Origin: Buchnera aphidicola (Acyrthosiphon lactucae)
GTDB taxonomy: Bacteria > Pseudomonadota > Gammaproteobacteria > Enterobacterales > Enterobacteriaceae
Length of the DNA: 64,000 bases
Assembly: GCF_005083565.1 (NCBI RefSeq)
Contig: NZ_CP034891.1
Location: 558,001-622,000, forward strand
Direction of reading: 5' to 3'
Notes under the pieces: model-generated
The model's input: only the letters and a program-made list of their open reading frames with translations
What the model was told of the DNA's origin: nothing
Database searches by the model: none
Part shown: in pieces, positions 46,383 through 56,534 of the stretch
Numbering within the stretch: position 1 is the first letter of the stretch
Layout: each line of letters opens with the position of its first letter
Made by a program: the position numbers and the translations under genes

Positions 46383-48130
46383 ATTTTTAAAGTACATAAT
46401 GCTGCATTAATATTTATTTTTTGTAACAATTTTGATGGAGGATTCATTAATAATAAAGGACAATAATATTCTATTTCTAAAAGTACTGCAATTCCATTAG
46501 CACAAGTCCAATTTTTTAATTCTATAAAAACATTAATATAAAACCAGTTTAATATTTCTGAAATTAAGACTTGTTTTTTAAGAAATAAAAATGCGAAAAA
46601 TTCTGATATTATTAAATGAAAATTTCGATCTTTTAAAAAAATAGGAATAGCTGATAAAATAACATAATTTTTTTTAAAAATTAAATGAAATCCAATTTTT
46701 AATAATATTTCTTTATGATTAGATAAAATAAAATATTCTTGAGATTTAAGATTAATTTTAATATGACTTGAAAAATATTCAGGTATGATTTTTTTTTTAA
46801 TATTATTTTTTAGTTTTTGTTTTCTAACTATGCCCTTAGCTAAAGGGAAAGAAATTAATGAAAAATTATTAGATTTGTAAATTAAACCATAATATTTACG
46901 TACAATAACTAATAATTTTCCAATAGAACATTGATATTTTTCTAAATAAGTATTTGAAATAAAATTATTACGCTTTTTTTTTATATTTATATTTTTAGAA
47001 ATATTCTTGTTAAAAAAGAATAAAGATATGAACGTTAAAAAAATAGGATCAAAAAAATATAAATCAGACATTTTTTTTTTGTACACGTTATTTTTTGTGT
47101 TACGCAAAGAGTCATTGAATAAATATTTTTTTTCAATTTTTTTTAAATTATATAAAATAGTTTCATAAATAAATGTATAAACTATATCAGGTTTATGAAA
47201 TTTAATTTCATTTTTAGTAGGATGAATATTAATATCAATATTATCAGATGAGATTTTTAAATACAAAATAAATGATATATTTTTTTTTCCTGATATTTTA
47301 TAATAAGCAGAACGAACAGCACTAATAAAAATATTATTATAAATATATCGATTATTAACGTAACAATATTGGATACTTTTTGATTCTTTAAAATCATATG
47401 GATGTGATATCCATCCAAAAAAAAACATGTTATATTTTTTTTCTTTTATTTCTATAAATTGATTTACATCAATTGTTTTAAATATATCTTTAAATCTATT
47501 AATTTTTTTATTTTTACTATTTATAGAATTATATTGTATAATTAATTTTTTATTATGTTTAAGAGAGAAACTTATATAAAAACAAGATAAAGCTATTTTT
47601 TTCACTACTTCACAAATCTTCAAAAATTCTAATTTTTGATTTTTTAAAAATTTAAGACGAACAGGCATATTATAAAATAAGTTTTCTACTATAACAGTAG
47701 TGCCTTGAGGATGTGCTATTGGTTGTACAGTAATATGATTATTGGAAAATCCTTCTAAGTACAGCTTCCAAGCAATATCATTAAACTGAGTACAAGAAAT
47801 TAAAGTTAGCCTTGAAACAGCTCTAATACTAGCTAAAGCTTCTCCTCGAAAACCAAATGTAGTAAGCGCATATAAATCTGATAAAGAATTAATTTTACTA
47901 GTAGCATGATGACATACTGCAAGAAACAACTCTTCTTTATGAATACCACAACCATTATCTCTCAAAACAATAGATTGAAATCCATTTTTTTCTATTAAAA
48001 TATCAATATTAGTTGCACCAGCATCTATACTATTCTCTATAATTTCTTTAATAACTGAAGCTGGACGTTCAATAACTTCTCCAGCAGAAATTTGACTTGA
48101 TAAATCAGACGATAATTTACGAATTGGCAT
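46379..48130 (-). CDS. mutL: DNA mismatch repair protein MutL
   Basis: GHKL ATPase that couples mismatch recognition to downstream repair. It is 583 residues against 615 in E. coli. ATP-site motifs are VIKEIIENSIDAGATNI, LRDNGCGI and TTFGFRGEALASIR. The linker in the middle is short and very Lys/Asn-rich; the C-terminal dimerisation domain is recognisable near CANGIAVLLEIEYYCPLLL, a variant of the usual CPHGRP-like segment region. A run of ten A at 47071-47080 lies in frame in the linker. Its stop overlaps the miaA start. Confidence 0.93.
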   Translation of the reverse strand: MPIRKLSSDLSSQISAGEVIERPASVIKEIIENSIDAGATNIDILIEKNGFQSIVLRDNGCGIHKEELFLAVCHHATSKINSLSDLYALTTFGFRGEALASIRAVSRLTLISCTQFNDIAWKLYLEGFSNNHITVQPIAHPQGTTVIVENLFYNMPVRLKFLKNQKLEFLKICEVVKKIALSCFYISFSLKHNKKLIIQYNSINSKNKKINRFKDIFKTIDVNQFIEIKEKKYNMFFFGWISHPYDFKESKSIQYCYVNNRYIYNNIFISAVRSAYYKISGKKNISFILYLKISSDNIDINIHPTKNEIKFHKPDIVYTFIYETILYNLKKIEKKYLFNDSLRNTKNNVYKKKMSDLYFFDPIFLTFISLFFFNKNISKNINIKKKRNNFISNTYLEKYQCSIGKLLVIVRKYYGLIYKSNNFSLISFPLAKGIVRKQKLKNNIKKKIIPEYFSSHIKINLKSQEYFILSNHKEILLKIGFHLIFKKNYVILSAIPIFLKDRNFHLIISEFFAFLFLKKQVLISEILNWFYINVFIELKNWTCANGIAVLLEIEYYCPLLLMNPPSKLLQKININAALCTLKI

Positions 48131-48223
48131 TATTTATTCTCTAAATTCATTTAAAATGTTATTTATGAAAGATAAAATAATATCATTTTAAATTTTTATA
48201 AAAAATAAAATTTTTTTTAATCG

Positions 48224-49387
48224 TTATAATTTATTTAATTTTTTTATAATTGAATTATATTCTAAAATAATAGAATCTACTTCTTTACTATTTATAGGTA
48301 AATGACAAATTTCAATTAAAGTTTTTTTAAAACCCTGTTTTCTTATTAAAGATGCAATCTTGGTTGATTCTAAATCATTTAAATTTTGATAATGAAATGC
48401 TGCAGCAATACCTTTTACTAAATTAGAATAAGGCAATTGATACTTAATAGCACCTAAAAGAGGTTTTATCAAACGTTCTTCTTTTCCTAATTTTTGAAAG
48501 GGATTTCTCGCTATCCGTTCGAGTCTATCTGATAAAAAAGGATTTTCAAAACGTAAAAAAATTTTTTTAATATAAGCTAAATGATCATTTTTATTAAAAT
48601 TATAACGTTTTATTAATACTAACCCGCTTTCTTTCATAGCACATTTTACAATAATACGTATTTCTTTATCTGATATAGCTTCATGCATAGTTTGATATTT
48701 TTTAATTAAACCCAAATAAGCTGCTATAGCATGTCCGGTATTTAATGTAAGTAGTTTTCTTTCTATAAAAGCATTTAAGTTATTACTTACTTTCATATCA
48801 ATGATTTTTGGTATTGTTCCTTTAAATTGAGCAAGATCAACAATCCATTCTTTAAAATTTTCAACAATCAAAAATAAACTATCTTTATCGTTAACTAAAG
48901 GTATAATTGTATCAATACTACAATCTATAAAACCAACATATTTATTTAAATAATTATGATATTGTATAGGTAATTTTTTCAGAACTTCTTTTTTTAAAAA
49001 AGAACTTGCTTTTATTTTATTTTCACAAGCGATGATATTGAGTATTTTTACAGATTTGTTTTGAATTTTTAATATTATTCCACGTATAATAATTGAAGCA
49101 ATTTTATCTAGTGCACTAGAACCTACTGCAGTTGTGATTAAATCAACTGAATCAATTATTTTGATAATATTTGGATTATTAGAATTTATAGCACTTATGT
49201 TTGTAACATTGATAATTTTTTCTTGATTTGTACCTATTATTTTAACAGAATATTTTTTATCACGATTAATAGCATCGACTATATCTTGATTAACATCAGC
49301 AAAAATAACATTAAAACCAGATTCTGATAATGTTTTTCCAATAAAACCGCGCCCGATATTTCCAGCTCCAAAATGTAATGATTTCAT
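48224..49387 (-). CDS. mtlD: Mannitol-1-phosphate 5-dehydrogenase
   Basis: NAD-dependent oxidation of mannitol 1-phosphate to fructose 6-phosphate. The ATG giving MKSLHFGAGNIGRGFIGKTL is chosen by family match and gives 387 residues against 382; an in-frame TTG four codons earlier is rejected. The Rossmann motif GAGNIGRGF is at residues 6-14. The catalytic lysine region ERKLLTLNTGHAIAAYLG is near 209-226. It follows mtlA by about 40 bases. The E. coli repressor gene mtlR is absent. Confidence 0.96.
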   Translation of the reverse strand: MKSLHFGAGNIGRGFIGKTLSESGFNVIFADVNQDIVDAINRDKKYSVKIIGTNQEKIINVTNISAINSNNPNIIKIIDSVDLITTAVGSSALDKIASIIIRGIILKIQNKSVKILNIIACENKIKASSFLKKEVLKKLPIQYHNYLNKYVGFIDCSIDTIIPLVNDKDSLFLIVENFKEWIVDLAQFKGTIPKIIDMKVSNNLNAFIERKLLTLNTGHAIAAYLGLIKKYQTMHEAISDKEIRIIVKCAMKESGLVLIKRYNFNKNDHLAYIKKIFLRFENPFLSDRLERIARNPFQKLGKEERLIKPLLGAIKYQLPYSNLVKGIAAAFHYQNLNDLESTKIASLIRKQGFKKTLIEICHLPINSKEVDSIILEYNSIIKKLNKL

Positions 49388-49428
49388 AAGAAAATCCAAT
49401 GAAATTATTGTGAAAATTAGTAAAAAAA

Positions 49429-51327
49429 TTAAATTTTCTCAACAGTTAAAAGAGATAACGCTTCTGTTACACTAGTAGTATTAGATAATCTTTTAATTAC
49501 ATCTTTATCATCTAATGCATTAGTAATATTACTTACTACCATAATGTGTTCATTATTTTTAGCTGCAACTCCAATTACAAGATAAGCAATATCGTCTATA
49601 TCTTCTCCAAAATGCACACCTTGTGGAAATTGACAAAAAACTATTCCAGTTTTTAATACAGAATCTTTTGATTCAATGGTACCATGTGGTAATGCTATTG
49701 ATTCACCTAACCAAGTAGAAGCTATTTTTTCTCTTTCTAACATTGAATGAATATAATCAGATTTAACATAACCTTGTTGTACTAAATTATTACCAACAAT
49801 ATTAATTGCTTCTTCTTTATTATTTGCATGCTGATTAAGTATAATATTTTTTTCACTTAACTGAAATAAATCATGTGATTTTTTTTTATTATCTGTATTG
49901 AAAGAATTAACGTGATTTTTATCTAAATAAATTACATTTTCTATTAATTTTTTTACTAAATTATCATAAAAACTATGATTAAGAAAGTTTTTTAAAGATA
50001 TATGTTTAGAATATGGTGCGTATTTTTGAGCCCGATATGTTAAATTCTGATGCGTAATTACTAAGTCTGCATTTTTAGGTAACATACTAATTGCCATATT
50101 TGAAACAGAAATATGAGTTAAATTAGCATTTTTAATTTTTTTACGAAGAATACTTGCACCCATTGCACTAGATCCCATTCCAGCATCACAAGCAACGATA
50201 ATCGTTTTAACTTCAGTAAATTGAAAAACATCAGAACTATCTTTTAATGTTTTTAAATTTACACATTCTTTATATTTATTTGTAATTTTTTGATCATCTT
50301 TGTTAATTTTATCAAAATCAAATTTTAATAATATAGCAGCACTTATAAAAGAAATTATAAAAGAGCAAAAAATAGAAATAATATTAGCAAAATAGAGACT
50401 TTTAGGAGTCATAGCTAAAATAGATAAAATAGAACCTGGTGATGCTGCTGAAATTAAACCACCATGTAATAAAACAAGTGCAAAAATACCACTCATACCA
50501 CCTAAAACTAAAGAAATAATTAGTTTTGGTTTAATTAAAACGTAAGGAAAATAAATCTCATGGACTCCACCTAAAAATTCAATTATTGCGGCTGCTCCAG
50601 AAGATTTAGATAATTCACCTTTTCCGAAAAAAAACCATGCGATTAATACACCAAGTCCTGGACCTGGATTAGATTCAATTAAAAAAAATATAGAACTATT
50701 TTTATCTAATACATCTTGAATACCTAAAGGAGAAAAAATTCCATGATTAATAACGTTATTTAAAAAAAATATTTTAGCTGGCTCTATAATTATAGAAGTA
50801 AGAGGCAATAAATTATAAGATACAATAATTTTTATCAATTCGCCTAAAACATGTGAAAACCATTGAATAAATGGACCAATTGTAGAAAATGAAATTATTG
50901 CTAATAATATCCCAAATATAGCAAGCGAAAAATTATTCACTAGCATTTCAAAACCATTTTTTATTCTATTTTCTATTTTTTTATCAAAATATTTTATAAT
51001 CCATCCAGATAAAGGTCCTACAATCATCGCACCTAATAACATTGGTATATTAGTACTAGTAATCAATCCTATAGTACTTATACTACCAATCAATCCTCCT
51101 CTAGAATTTGCAATTAAACTTCCTCCAGTATATGCAATTAAAATAGGTAAAAGATAAAAAATAATAGGTGATATTAATTGTTCTAAAATTTTATTAGGTT
51201 GCCATCCTAATGGCATAAATAAAGCAGTCATCATTCCCCATGCAATAAAAATACTTATATTAGGCATTATCATATTACTTAAAAATCGACCAAAATTTTG
51301 TATTTTTAATTTAATTAATATCAACAT
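49429..51327 (-). CDS. mtlA: Mannitol-specific PTS enzyme IICBA
   Basis: Inner-membrane phosphotransferase that imports mannitol as mannitol 1-phosphate. At 632 residues (637 in E. coli) all three domains are present: IIC with about six to eight membrane segments ([29 protein letters not shown]), IIB with phospho-cysteine in [16 protein letters not shown], and IIA with phospho-histidine in [13 protein letters not shown]. Starts at 51336 (GTG), 51333 and 51327 are all in frame; the last best fits a GAG upstream. It needs EI and HPr, not in this window. Confidence 0.95.
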   Translation of the reverse strand: MLILIKLKIQNFGRFLSNMIMPNISIFIAWGMMTALFMPLGWQPNKILEQLISPIIFYLLPILIAYTGGSLIANSRGGLIGSISTIGLITSTNIPMLLGAMIVGPLSGWIIKYFDKKIENRIKNGFEMLVNNFSLAIFGILLAIISFSTIGPFIQWFSHVLGELIKIIVSYNLLPLTSIIIEPAKIFFLNNVINHGIFSPLGIQDVLDKNSSIFFLIESNPGPGLGVLIAWFFFGKGELSKSSGAAAIIEFLGGVHEIYFPYVLIKPKLIISLVLGGMSGIFALVLLHGGLISAASPGSILSILAMTPKSLYFANIISIFCSFIISFISAAILLKFDFDKINKDDQKITNKYKECVNLKTLKDSSDVFQFTEVKTIIVACDAGMGSSAMGASILRKKIKNANLTHISVSNMAISMLPKNADLVITHQNLTYRAQKYAPYSKHISLKNFLNHSFYDNLVKKLIENVIYLDKNHVNSFNTDNKKKSHDLFQLSEKNIILNQHANNKEEAINIVGNNLVQQGYVKSDYIHSMLEREKIASTWLGESIALPHGTIESKDSVLKTGIVFCQFPQGVHFGEDIDDIAYLVIGVAAKNNEHIMVVSNITNALDDKDVIKRLSNTTSVTEALSLLTVEKI

Positions 51328-51383
51328 AATCATCACTCATTTGCTTAAAAAAACCAGTATTTTAAATAATTTTGAATTAATTA

Positions 51384-51404
51384 ATTAATAATTAAATTAT
51401 TAAT
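51384..51404. repeat. Perfect A+T inverted repeat between pgi and mtlA
   Basis: A ten-base-pair palindrome around one central A (attaataatt a aattattaat). It lies after the pgi stop and about 60 bases before mtlA. It could be an operator or a weak terminator, or chance in an A+T-rich spacer. Confidence 0.35.
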
Positions 51405-51471
51405 TCAACTCTCTAAAATAAATACTTAACTGATATATAGATAAAATTTAAAAAATTTAGAAAAAATATTT

Positions 51472-53121
51472 TTAAATCATAAAAGATTTATAAAAATTAA
51501 TAAGACCTTCAGTTGAAGAATCATAATATTTATTTTTGATATTATGTTTTATATCATTATAAATATAATGAGATAGTTCTTTTCCTATTTCAACACCCCA
51601 TTGATCAAAACTAAAAATATTTAATATATAACCTTGAACAAAAATTTTATGTTCATATAAAGAAATTAATGCTCCTAAATTATAAGGAGTAATTTTCCGA
51701 ATTAAAATCGAATTAGTAGGTTGGTTTCCTTCACATATTTTAAAAGGTAAAATTTTATTTATATCATTCTTATTTTTTTTAGACAATATTAATTCATCTA
51801 AAATAACATCTCTAGATTTACCAAAAGCTAGTGCTTGTGTTTGAGCAAAAAAATTAGATACTAGTTTAATATGATGATCATCTAAATCATTATGTGAAAA
51901 AATTGGAGCAATAAAATCACAGGGAATTAATTTCGTTCCTTGATGTATTAATTGATAAAATGCATGTTGACCATTAGTACCAGGTTCACCCCATATAATA
52001 GGACCAGTTTGATAATCTATTTTCTCACCATTTCTATTAATTGATTTACCATTAGATTCCATATTAGACTGTTGAAAATATGCAGAAAAACGATGCATAT
52101 ATTGATCATATGGAAATATTGCTTCTGTTTCAGAATTAAAAAAATTAGCATACCAAATACTAATTAAAGCTAATAATATTGGAATATTTTTATTATAATC
52201 AGAATTATAAAAGTGATTATCCATAGTATGAGCGCCATCTAAAAATTTCTCAAAATTATTAAATCCGATAGATAATATGATAGATAATCCTACTGAAGAC
52301 CATAATGAAAAACGTCCACCTACCCAATCCCAAAATTTAAAAATATTATTAATATGAATTCCAAAATTTAAAGCATTTTTTACATTAGCTGATAAAGCAA
52401 AAAAGTGCTTATCTAAAGTATTTTTGTTTTTTGAATAATTTATAAACCATTTTTTTGCACTATATGCATTAGTTATAGTTTCATCTGTTGTAAATGTTTT
52501 AGAAGCAATTAAAAAAATAGTTTTTTCAGGGTTTATTTTTTTTAAAACTTCAGTTAAATGAGTACCATCTATATTCGAAACATAGTGTATATTTAAATGA
52601 TTTTTATATGGACGTAATGCTTCATTCACCATATATGGTCCTAAATCAGATCCACCAATACCAATATTTACAACGTCAGAAATAGGTTTTCCTGTGTAAC
52701 CTTTCCATTGTCCATTAATAACAATATCTGAAAAATATTTCATCTTTTCTAGTAAAGTATTAATTTCTAACATAATATTGCGATTATCTATCATAATAGG
52801 ACGATTAGTTCTATTACGTAGTGCTATATGCAATACAGAACGATCTTCTGTTTGATTTATTTTAGCACCAGAAAACATTAATTTTATTGCAGATCTTACA
52901 TCAGTTTCTTCAGCTAATTTTAATAAATATATTAAAGTATCATCATTAATACGATTTTTTGAAAAATCAATTAAAATTTCATTTTCAAATAAAATCGAAA
53001 ATTTTTTAAACCGATTTGAATCAGATGAAAAAAGATCTTTTAGGTGAATGTTTTTTATTTTTTGAAAATGATTTTTTAAATCTTTATAAGATTTAGTATT
53101 ATTCAAATTTATATTTTTCAT
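51472..53121 (-). CDS. pgi: Glucose-6-phosphate isomerase
   Basis: Interconverts glucose 6-phosphate and fructose 6-phosphate. It is 549 residues, exactly the E. coli length. Signatures include [45 protein letters not shown] and the [12 protein letters not shown] near the C-terminus. It is upstream of mtlA, so the fructose 6-phosphate from mannitol and glucose breakdown meet here; the linkage is Buchnera-like and not an E. coli one. Confidence 0.97.
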   Translation of the reverse strand: MKNINLNNTKSYKDLKNHFQKIKNIHLKDLFSSDSNRFKKFSILFENEILIDFSKNRINDDTLIYLLKLAEETDVRSAIKLMFSGAKINQTEDRSVLHIALRNRTNRPIMIDNRNIMLEINTLLEKMKYFSDIVINGQWKGYTGKPISDVVNIGIGGSDLGPYMVNEALRPYKNHLNIHYVSNIDGTHLTEVLKKINPEKTIFLIASKTFTTDETITNAYSAKKWFINYSKNKNTLDKHFFALSANVKNALNFGIHINNIFKFWDWVGGRFSLWSSVGLSIILSIGFNNFEKFLDGAHTMDNHFYNSDYNKNIPILLALISIWYANFFNSETEAIFPYDQYMHRFSAYFQQSNMESNGKSINRNGEKIDYQTGPIIWGEPGTNGQHAFYQLIHQGTKLIPCDFIAPIFSHNDLDDHHIKLVSNFFAQTQALAFGKSRDVILDELILSKKNKNDINKILPFKICEGNQPTNSILIRKITPYNLGALISLYEHKIFVQGYILNIFSFDQWGVEIGKELSHYIYNDIKHNIKNKYYDSSTEGLINFYKSFMI

Positions 53122-53380
53122 TAAATAATTTATCTCTCTTAAAATGTAGAAACATATTTTATATTTAGATAAGTAATTTTTATATTTAAAAATATAAACA
53201 AGATTTTAAATTATTCTAAAATAATATATTTATAATTTAAAATATTGATATATAATTAAAATCTATATTAAAAAAAGTTAGTATAAAAATAATAATTTTC
53301 TAACTCAATAATTCTATTATTTTCTTATTTAAAATCAAATTTAATATTAAAATTTAGAATATTTAATAATCTATAAAAAT

Positions 53381-53929
53381 ATGAAAATTAACAAAAAAAA
53401 TTTAATTTGGATAGATTTAGAAATGACTGGACTTAATCCTATAATACATCGTATTATTGAAATTGCGACATTAATTACAGATACTAACTTAAATATAATT
53501 GCAGAAGGTCCCGTAATTCCTATATACCAAAAAAAAGAACAAATTTTACTTATGGATAAGTGGAACACTACTGTTCATAAAAAAAATGGACTAATAAAAC
53601 GTGTTGAAAAGAGTTCATATAATGAAAAAAAAGCAGAATTTGAAACTATACTTTTTTTAAAAAAATGGGTGCCTATTCAATCATCTCCAATCTGTGGAAA
53701 TAGCATTGCACAAGATCGAAGATTTTTATTTCAATATATGCCAAAATTAGAGAATTATTTTCATTATCGACATATAGATGTCAGTACTCTTAAAGAATTA
53801 GCTTGCCGTTGGCATCCATTAATGTTCAATAAATTCAAAAAAAATAATGATCATAAAGCATTAGAAGATATTCGTGAATCTGTAAGAGAATTAAATTTTT
53901 ATAAAAAAAATTTTTTAAAATTTAAATAA
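53381..53929 (+). CDS. orn: Oligoribonuclease
   Basis: DEDDh exoribonuclease that finishes degradation of short RNA oligonucleotides. It is 182 residues against 181 in E. coli. Motifs: [11 protein letters not shown] at residues 8-18, [11 protein letters not shown] near 108, and [10 protein letters not shown] near 158. It precedes tRNA-Gly and amiB, which follows the E. coli order orn-glyVXY-amiB with the genes between removed. Confidence 0.97.
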   Translation: MKINKKNLIWIDLEMTGLNPIIHRIIEIATLITDTNLNIIAEGPVIPIYQKKEQILLMDKWNTTVHKKNGLIKRVEKSSYNEKKAEFETILFLKKWVPIQSSPICGNSIAQDRRFLFQYMPKLENYFHYRHIDVSTLKELACRWHPLMFNKFKKNNDHKALEDIRESVRELNFYKKNFLKFK

Positions 53930-54024
53930 AAAATAATTTTTTATAAAAGAAAGCTTGAAAAATTTATTTTATATATATAAAATAAATTTTTATCTAAATT
54001 ATTAAAATTTACATATATATTATT

Positions 54025-54100
54025 GCGGGAATAGCTCAGTTGGTAGAGCACAACCTTGCCAAGGTTGGGGTCACGAGTTCAAGTCTCGTTTCCCGCTCCA
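54025..54100 (+). tRNA. glyV: tRNA-Gly (anticodon GCC)
   Basis: A 76-base cloverleaf with acceptor arm gcgggaa / ttcccgc, discriminator T and an encoded CCA at 54098-54100. The anticodon arm is caacctt-GCC-aaggttg and the T arm has gagttcaagtctc. It replaces the three tandem glycine tRNA genes found here in E. coli. It is the only tRNA of the window with an encoded CCA. Confidence 0.97.
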
Positions 54101-54237
54101 ATTTTATCATCTGATCATATTAATTAATATAATTAAATGATTACAAAAAAAAACATTGATTTTAACATTCAAAAAACTATTTTTACGAATTAAGAAAGAT
54201 AATAAAACATATAAAAATACAAAATTAAGGAAAATTT

Positions 54238-55148
54238 ATGATTTTCTCTTTTTATAAATGGATAGTATTTTTTATCTTTTTAATCACATTTCAAATTAAA
54301 GCTAATAATAAAAATAATATTTCCTTAAAAAGAAACTATTCCAAAAAAATAGATAATTTTTTTTTAAAAAAATAAAATATACAAAAAAGAATTATGAAGT
54401 TAAAAAAGAACTATCTAAAAATTACAAAAATAATAATAAAAATATAAATGCATCAAAAAAAATCATAATAGTAATAGATGCTGGACATGGAGGACACGAT
54501 CCCGGAGCAATTGGAATAAAGGGATTACAAGAAAAAAAAATAAATATTGAAATTGCACTTCGACTTAAAAAATTACTAAATCATGATAGTATGTTTTATA
54601 CAATTCTAACTCGTAATAATGATTCATATATTTCATTAAGAACAAGAAAAGAATTTCTCAAAAAAAATCACGTAAATTTATTAATATCTATTCACGCTGA
54701 TTCTTCTAGAAAACAATATGTATCAGGAGCATCTGTTTGGATAATTTCAAAAACTAGAATAAATCGTGAAATTGATAATTACTTGAAAAAAAAAACAACG
54801 ATTCTTTTTTCTGAACAAATTGAACACATTTTAAATGAAAATAAAAATGATGTTTTTTTAAAAAAAACTATTCTGGATTTACAATTTAATAATTTTCAAA
54901 AAATAGAATTAGATTTATCTAAAAAAATATTAGAACAACTTAAAAAAAATACAAAATTAAATAAAAAATATCCAAATTATGCTAGTTTAGGTATATTAAG
55001 TGTTATTAACACACCTTCCATATTAATAGAAACAGGTTTTATTACAAATTTTTCAGAACAAAAAAAATTAAGAACTGCTGATTATCAAAATAAAATTGCT
55101 AATTCTATTTATTTAGCTCTGAAGCATTATTTTAATAATTCATTTTAA
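54238..55148 (+). CDS. amiB: N-acetylmuramoyl-L-alanine amidase AmiB, frame broken at a T9A7 tract
   Basis: Periplasmic zinc amidase that splits septal peptidoglycan. The ATG at 54238 has TAAGG seven bases upstream and begins a signal peptide (MIFSFYKWIVFFIFLITFQI). That frame stops at 54373-54375, after nine T and seven A (54357-54372). The catalytic domain continues in another frame: IIIVIDAGHGGHDPGAIG, ISIHADSS and SILIETGFIT carry the zinc histidines and glutamates. One extra T or A joins them into 303 residues. The AMIN targeting domain of E. coli AmiB (445 residues) is missing. Confidence 0.87.
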
Positions 55149-55176
55149 TTTTTTTAACATATTAAAAATATTTTTA

Positions 55177-55210
55177 TTAAGCATCTAAATATATAATTCA
55201 AGATGCTTAA
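55177..55210. terminator. Bidirectional terminator between amiB and rpmE
   Basis: A perfect ten-base-pair stem (ttaagcatct / agatgcttaa) with a fourteen-base A+T loop lies between two convergent genes. It is preceded by A-rich and followed by T-rich sequence, so it can serve both directions. Confidence 0.6.
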
Positions 55211-55240
55211 ATTTTAAAAATTTTAATTCAAAAAATGATT

Positions 55241-55459
55241 TTAATTTAATTCTTTCTTTGTAAATTTAAAACGCTTTTTAAATCTTTCAACACGGCCTCC
55301 AGTATCAATAACTCTTTGTTTTCCTGTATAAAATGGATGACATTTTGCACATATATCTAAATTTAAATTATGATTAATAGTAGAAAAAACTTCAATTATG
55401 TTCCCACAAGAACAAGTAGCTGTTATCTTAGAATAACAAGGATGAATTTTTTTTTTCAT
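55241..55459 (-). CDS. rpmE: Ribosomal protein bL31
   Basis: Large-subunit protein bL31 of the zinc-binding type. The start [20 protein letters not shown], with AGGA nine bases upstream, gives 72 residues against 70 in E. coli; the frame runs ten codons further without resemblance. The four zinc cysteines are in TCSCGN and [15 protein letters not shown]. It is convergent with amiB; priA, its E. coli neighbour, is absent. Confidence 0.96.
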   Translation of the reverse strand: MKKKIHPCYSKITATCSCGNIIEVFSTINHNLNLDICAKCHPFYTGKQRVIDTGGRVERFKKRFKFTKKELN

Positions 55460-55572
55460 ATAAAGAATTCCTAAATTAATTTGAAACATCTATGTCTATT
55501 ATACGAGTATTAATATATTAATACTAAAAAAATTATCAATTTTATTTATAAAAAATAATATGCAGAAAATAT

Positions 55573-55820
55573 ATGTATTATAATAAAAAAAAATCAATTC
55601 TATATATTTTAAAAAAAAAAATAATAAAAAAAATAAATTCATATATATATATTTAGCTTTAATATCTATATTTATTTTTTTTGTTTATTTGAATATAAAT
55701 TCAAAAAAATTTCCTCAAATAAAAAATGAAAATTTTATAAAAAACACACAAAAAGATGAGGTATTACCTCCTAAGCCAAAAGAAAAATGGAAATATATTA
55801 AAAAACTAAAAAATTTATAA
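55573..55820 (+). CDS. ftsN: Miniature FtsN (anchor plus essential peptide), frame broken at an A11 tract
   Basis: Not found as one open frame. The ATG at 55573 runs MYYNKKKSILYILKKK into eleven A (55611-55621) and as written stops after 27 codons. One more A moves it into the frame KFIYIYLALISIFIFFVYL (a membrane segment) and then VLPPKPKEKWKYIKKLKNL, stop. The last part matches residues 75-92 of E. coli FtsN (LPPKPEERWRYIKELESR), including the W, Y and L known to be essential there. The product would be 82 residues against 319; the long linker and the SPOR domain are gone. It lies directly before hslV, where ftsN is in E. coli. Confidence 0.75.
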
Positions 55821-55992
55821 ATACATATTTTTTAAAATCAATTACGAATAATTATTAACGTTTCATGACACTAAATCAATTATTTAAAAAAATATTTTAA
55901 AAAAATAACTAATTAAACCTTATAAAAAAATTTTTTCATACTAACAAAAAATACATAAAAAATAAAAATATTATTTTAAAGAGGCTTTTCTT

Positions 55993-56523
55993 GTGACTAC
56001 AATATTGAGCGTAAGATTAAAAAATAAAGTAGTAATTGGAGGTGATGGACAAGCAACTTTAGGTAACACAATTATGAAAAGTAATGTAAAAAAGATTAGA
56101 TCTTTATATCATGAAAAAGTAATTGCTGGTTTTGCAGGAGGAACCGCAGATGCGTTTACTCTATTTGAAATGTTTGAAAAAAAATTAGCTATGTATCAAG
56201 GTCAATTACAACGTGCAGCTATTGAATTAGCAAAAGATTGGCGATCTGATAGAATGTTACGAAAACTTGAAGCTTTATTAGCAGTTGCTGATAAAGAAAC
56301 TTCTTTAATAATTACAGGAAATGGAGATGTAATACAACCTGAAGATGATTTAATAGCTATAGGATCAGGGGGTTCTTATGCTCAATCTTCTGCTCGAGCA
56401 TTAATAGATAACACTGATTTAGATGCAAATCAAATTGTAGAAAAATCATTAAATATTGCTGCTAATATTTGTATATATACAAATCACACTTTTACTATAA
56501 AAGAACTATTTTCAGAAAAATAA
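55993..56523 (+). CDS. hslV: ATP-dependent protease subunit HslV
   Basis: Proteasome-like peptidase of the HslUV complex. It begins with GTG: (M)[19 protein letters not shown]. The catalytic threonine is residue 2, exposed after removal of the start residue. It is 176 residues, the E. coli length, with [20 protein letters not shown] and [18 protein letters not shown]. It is 11 bases before hslU and they form one operon. Confidence 0.97.
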   Translation: MTTILSVRLKNKVVIGGDGQATLGNTIMKSNVKKIRSLYHEKVIAGFAGGTADAFTLFEMFEKKLAMYQGQLQRAAIELAKDWRSDRMLRKLEALLAVADKETSLIITGNGDVIQPEDDLIAIGSGGSYAQSSARALIDNTDLDANQIVEKSLNIAANICIYTNHTFTIKELFSEK

Positions 56524-56534
56524 GGATTATCTCT

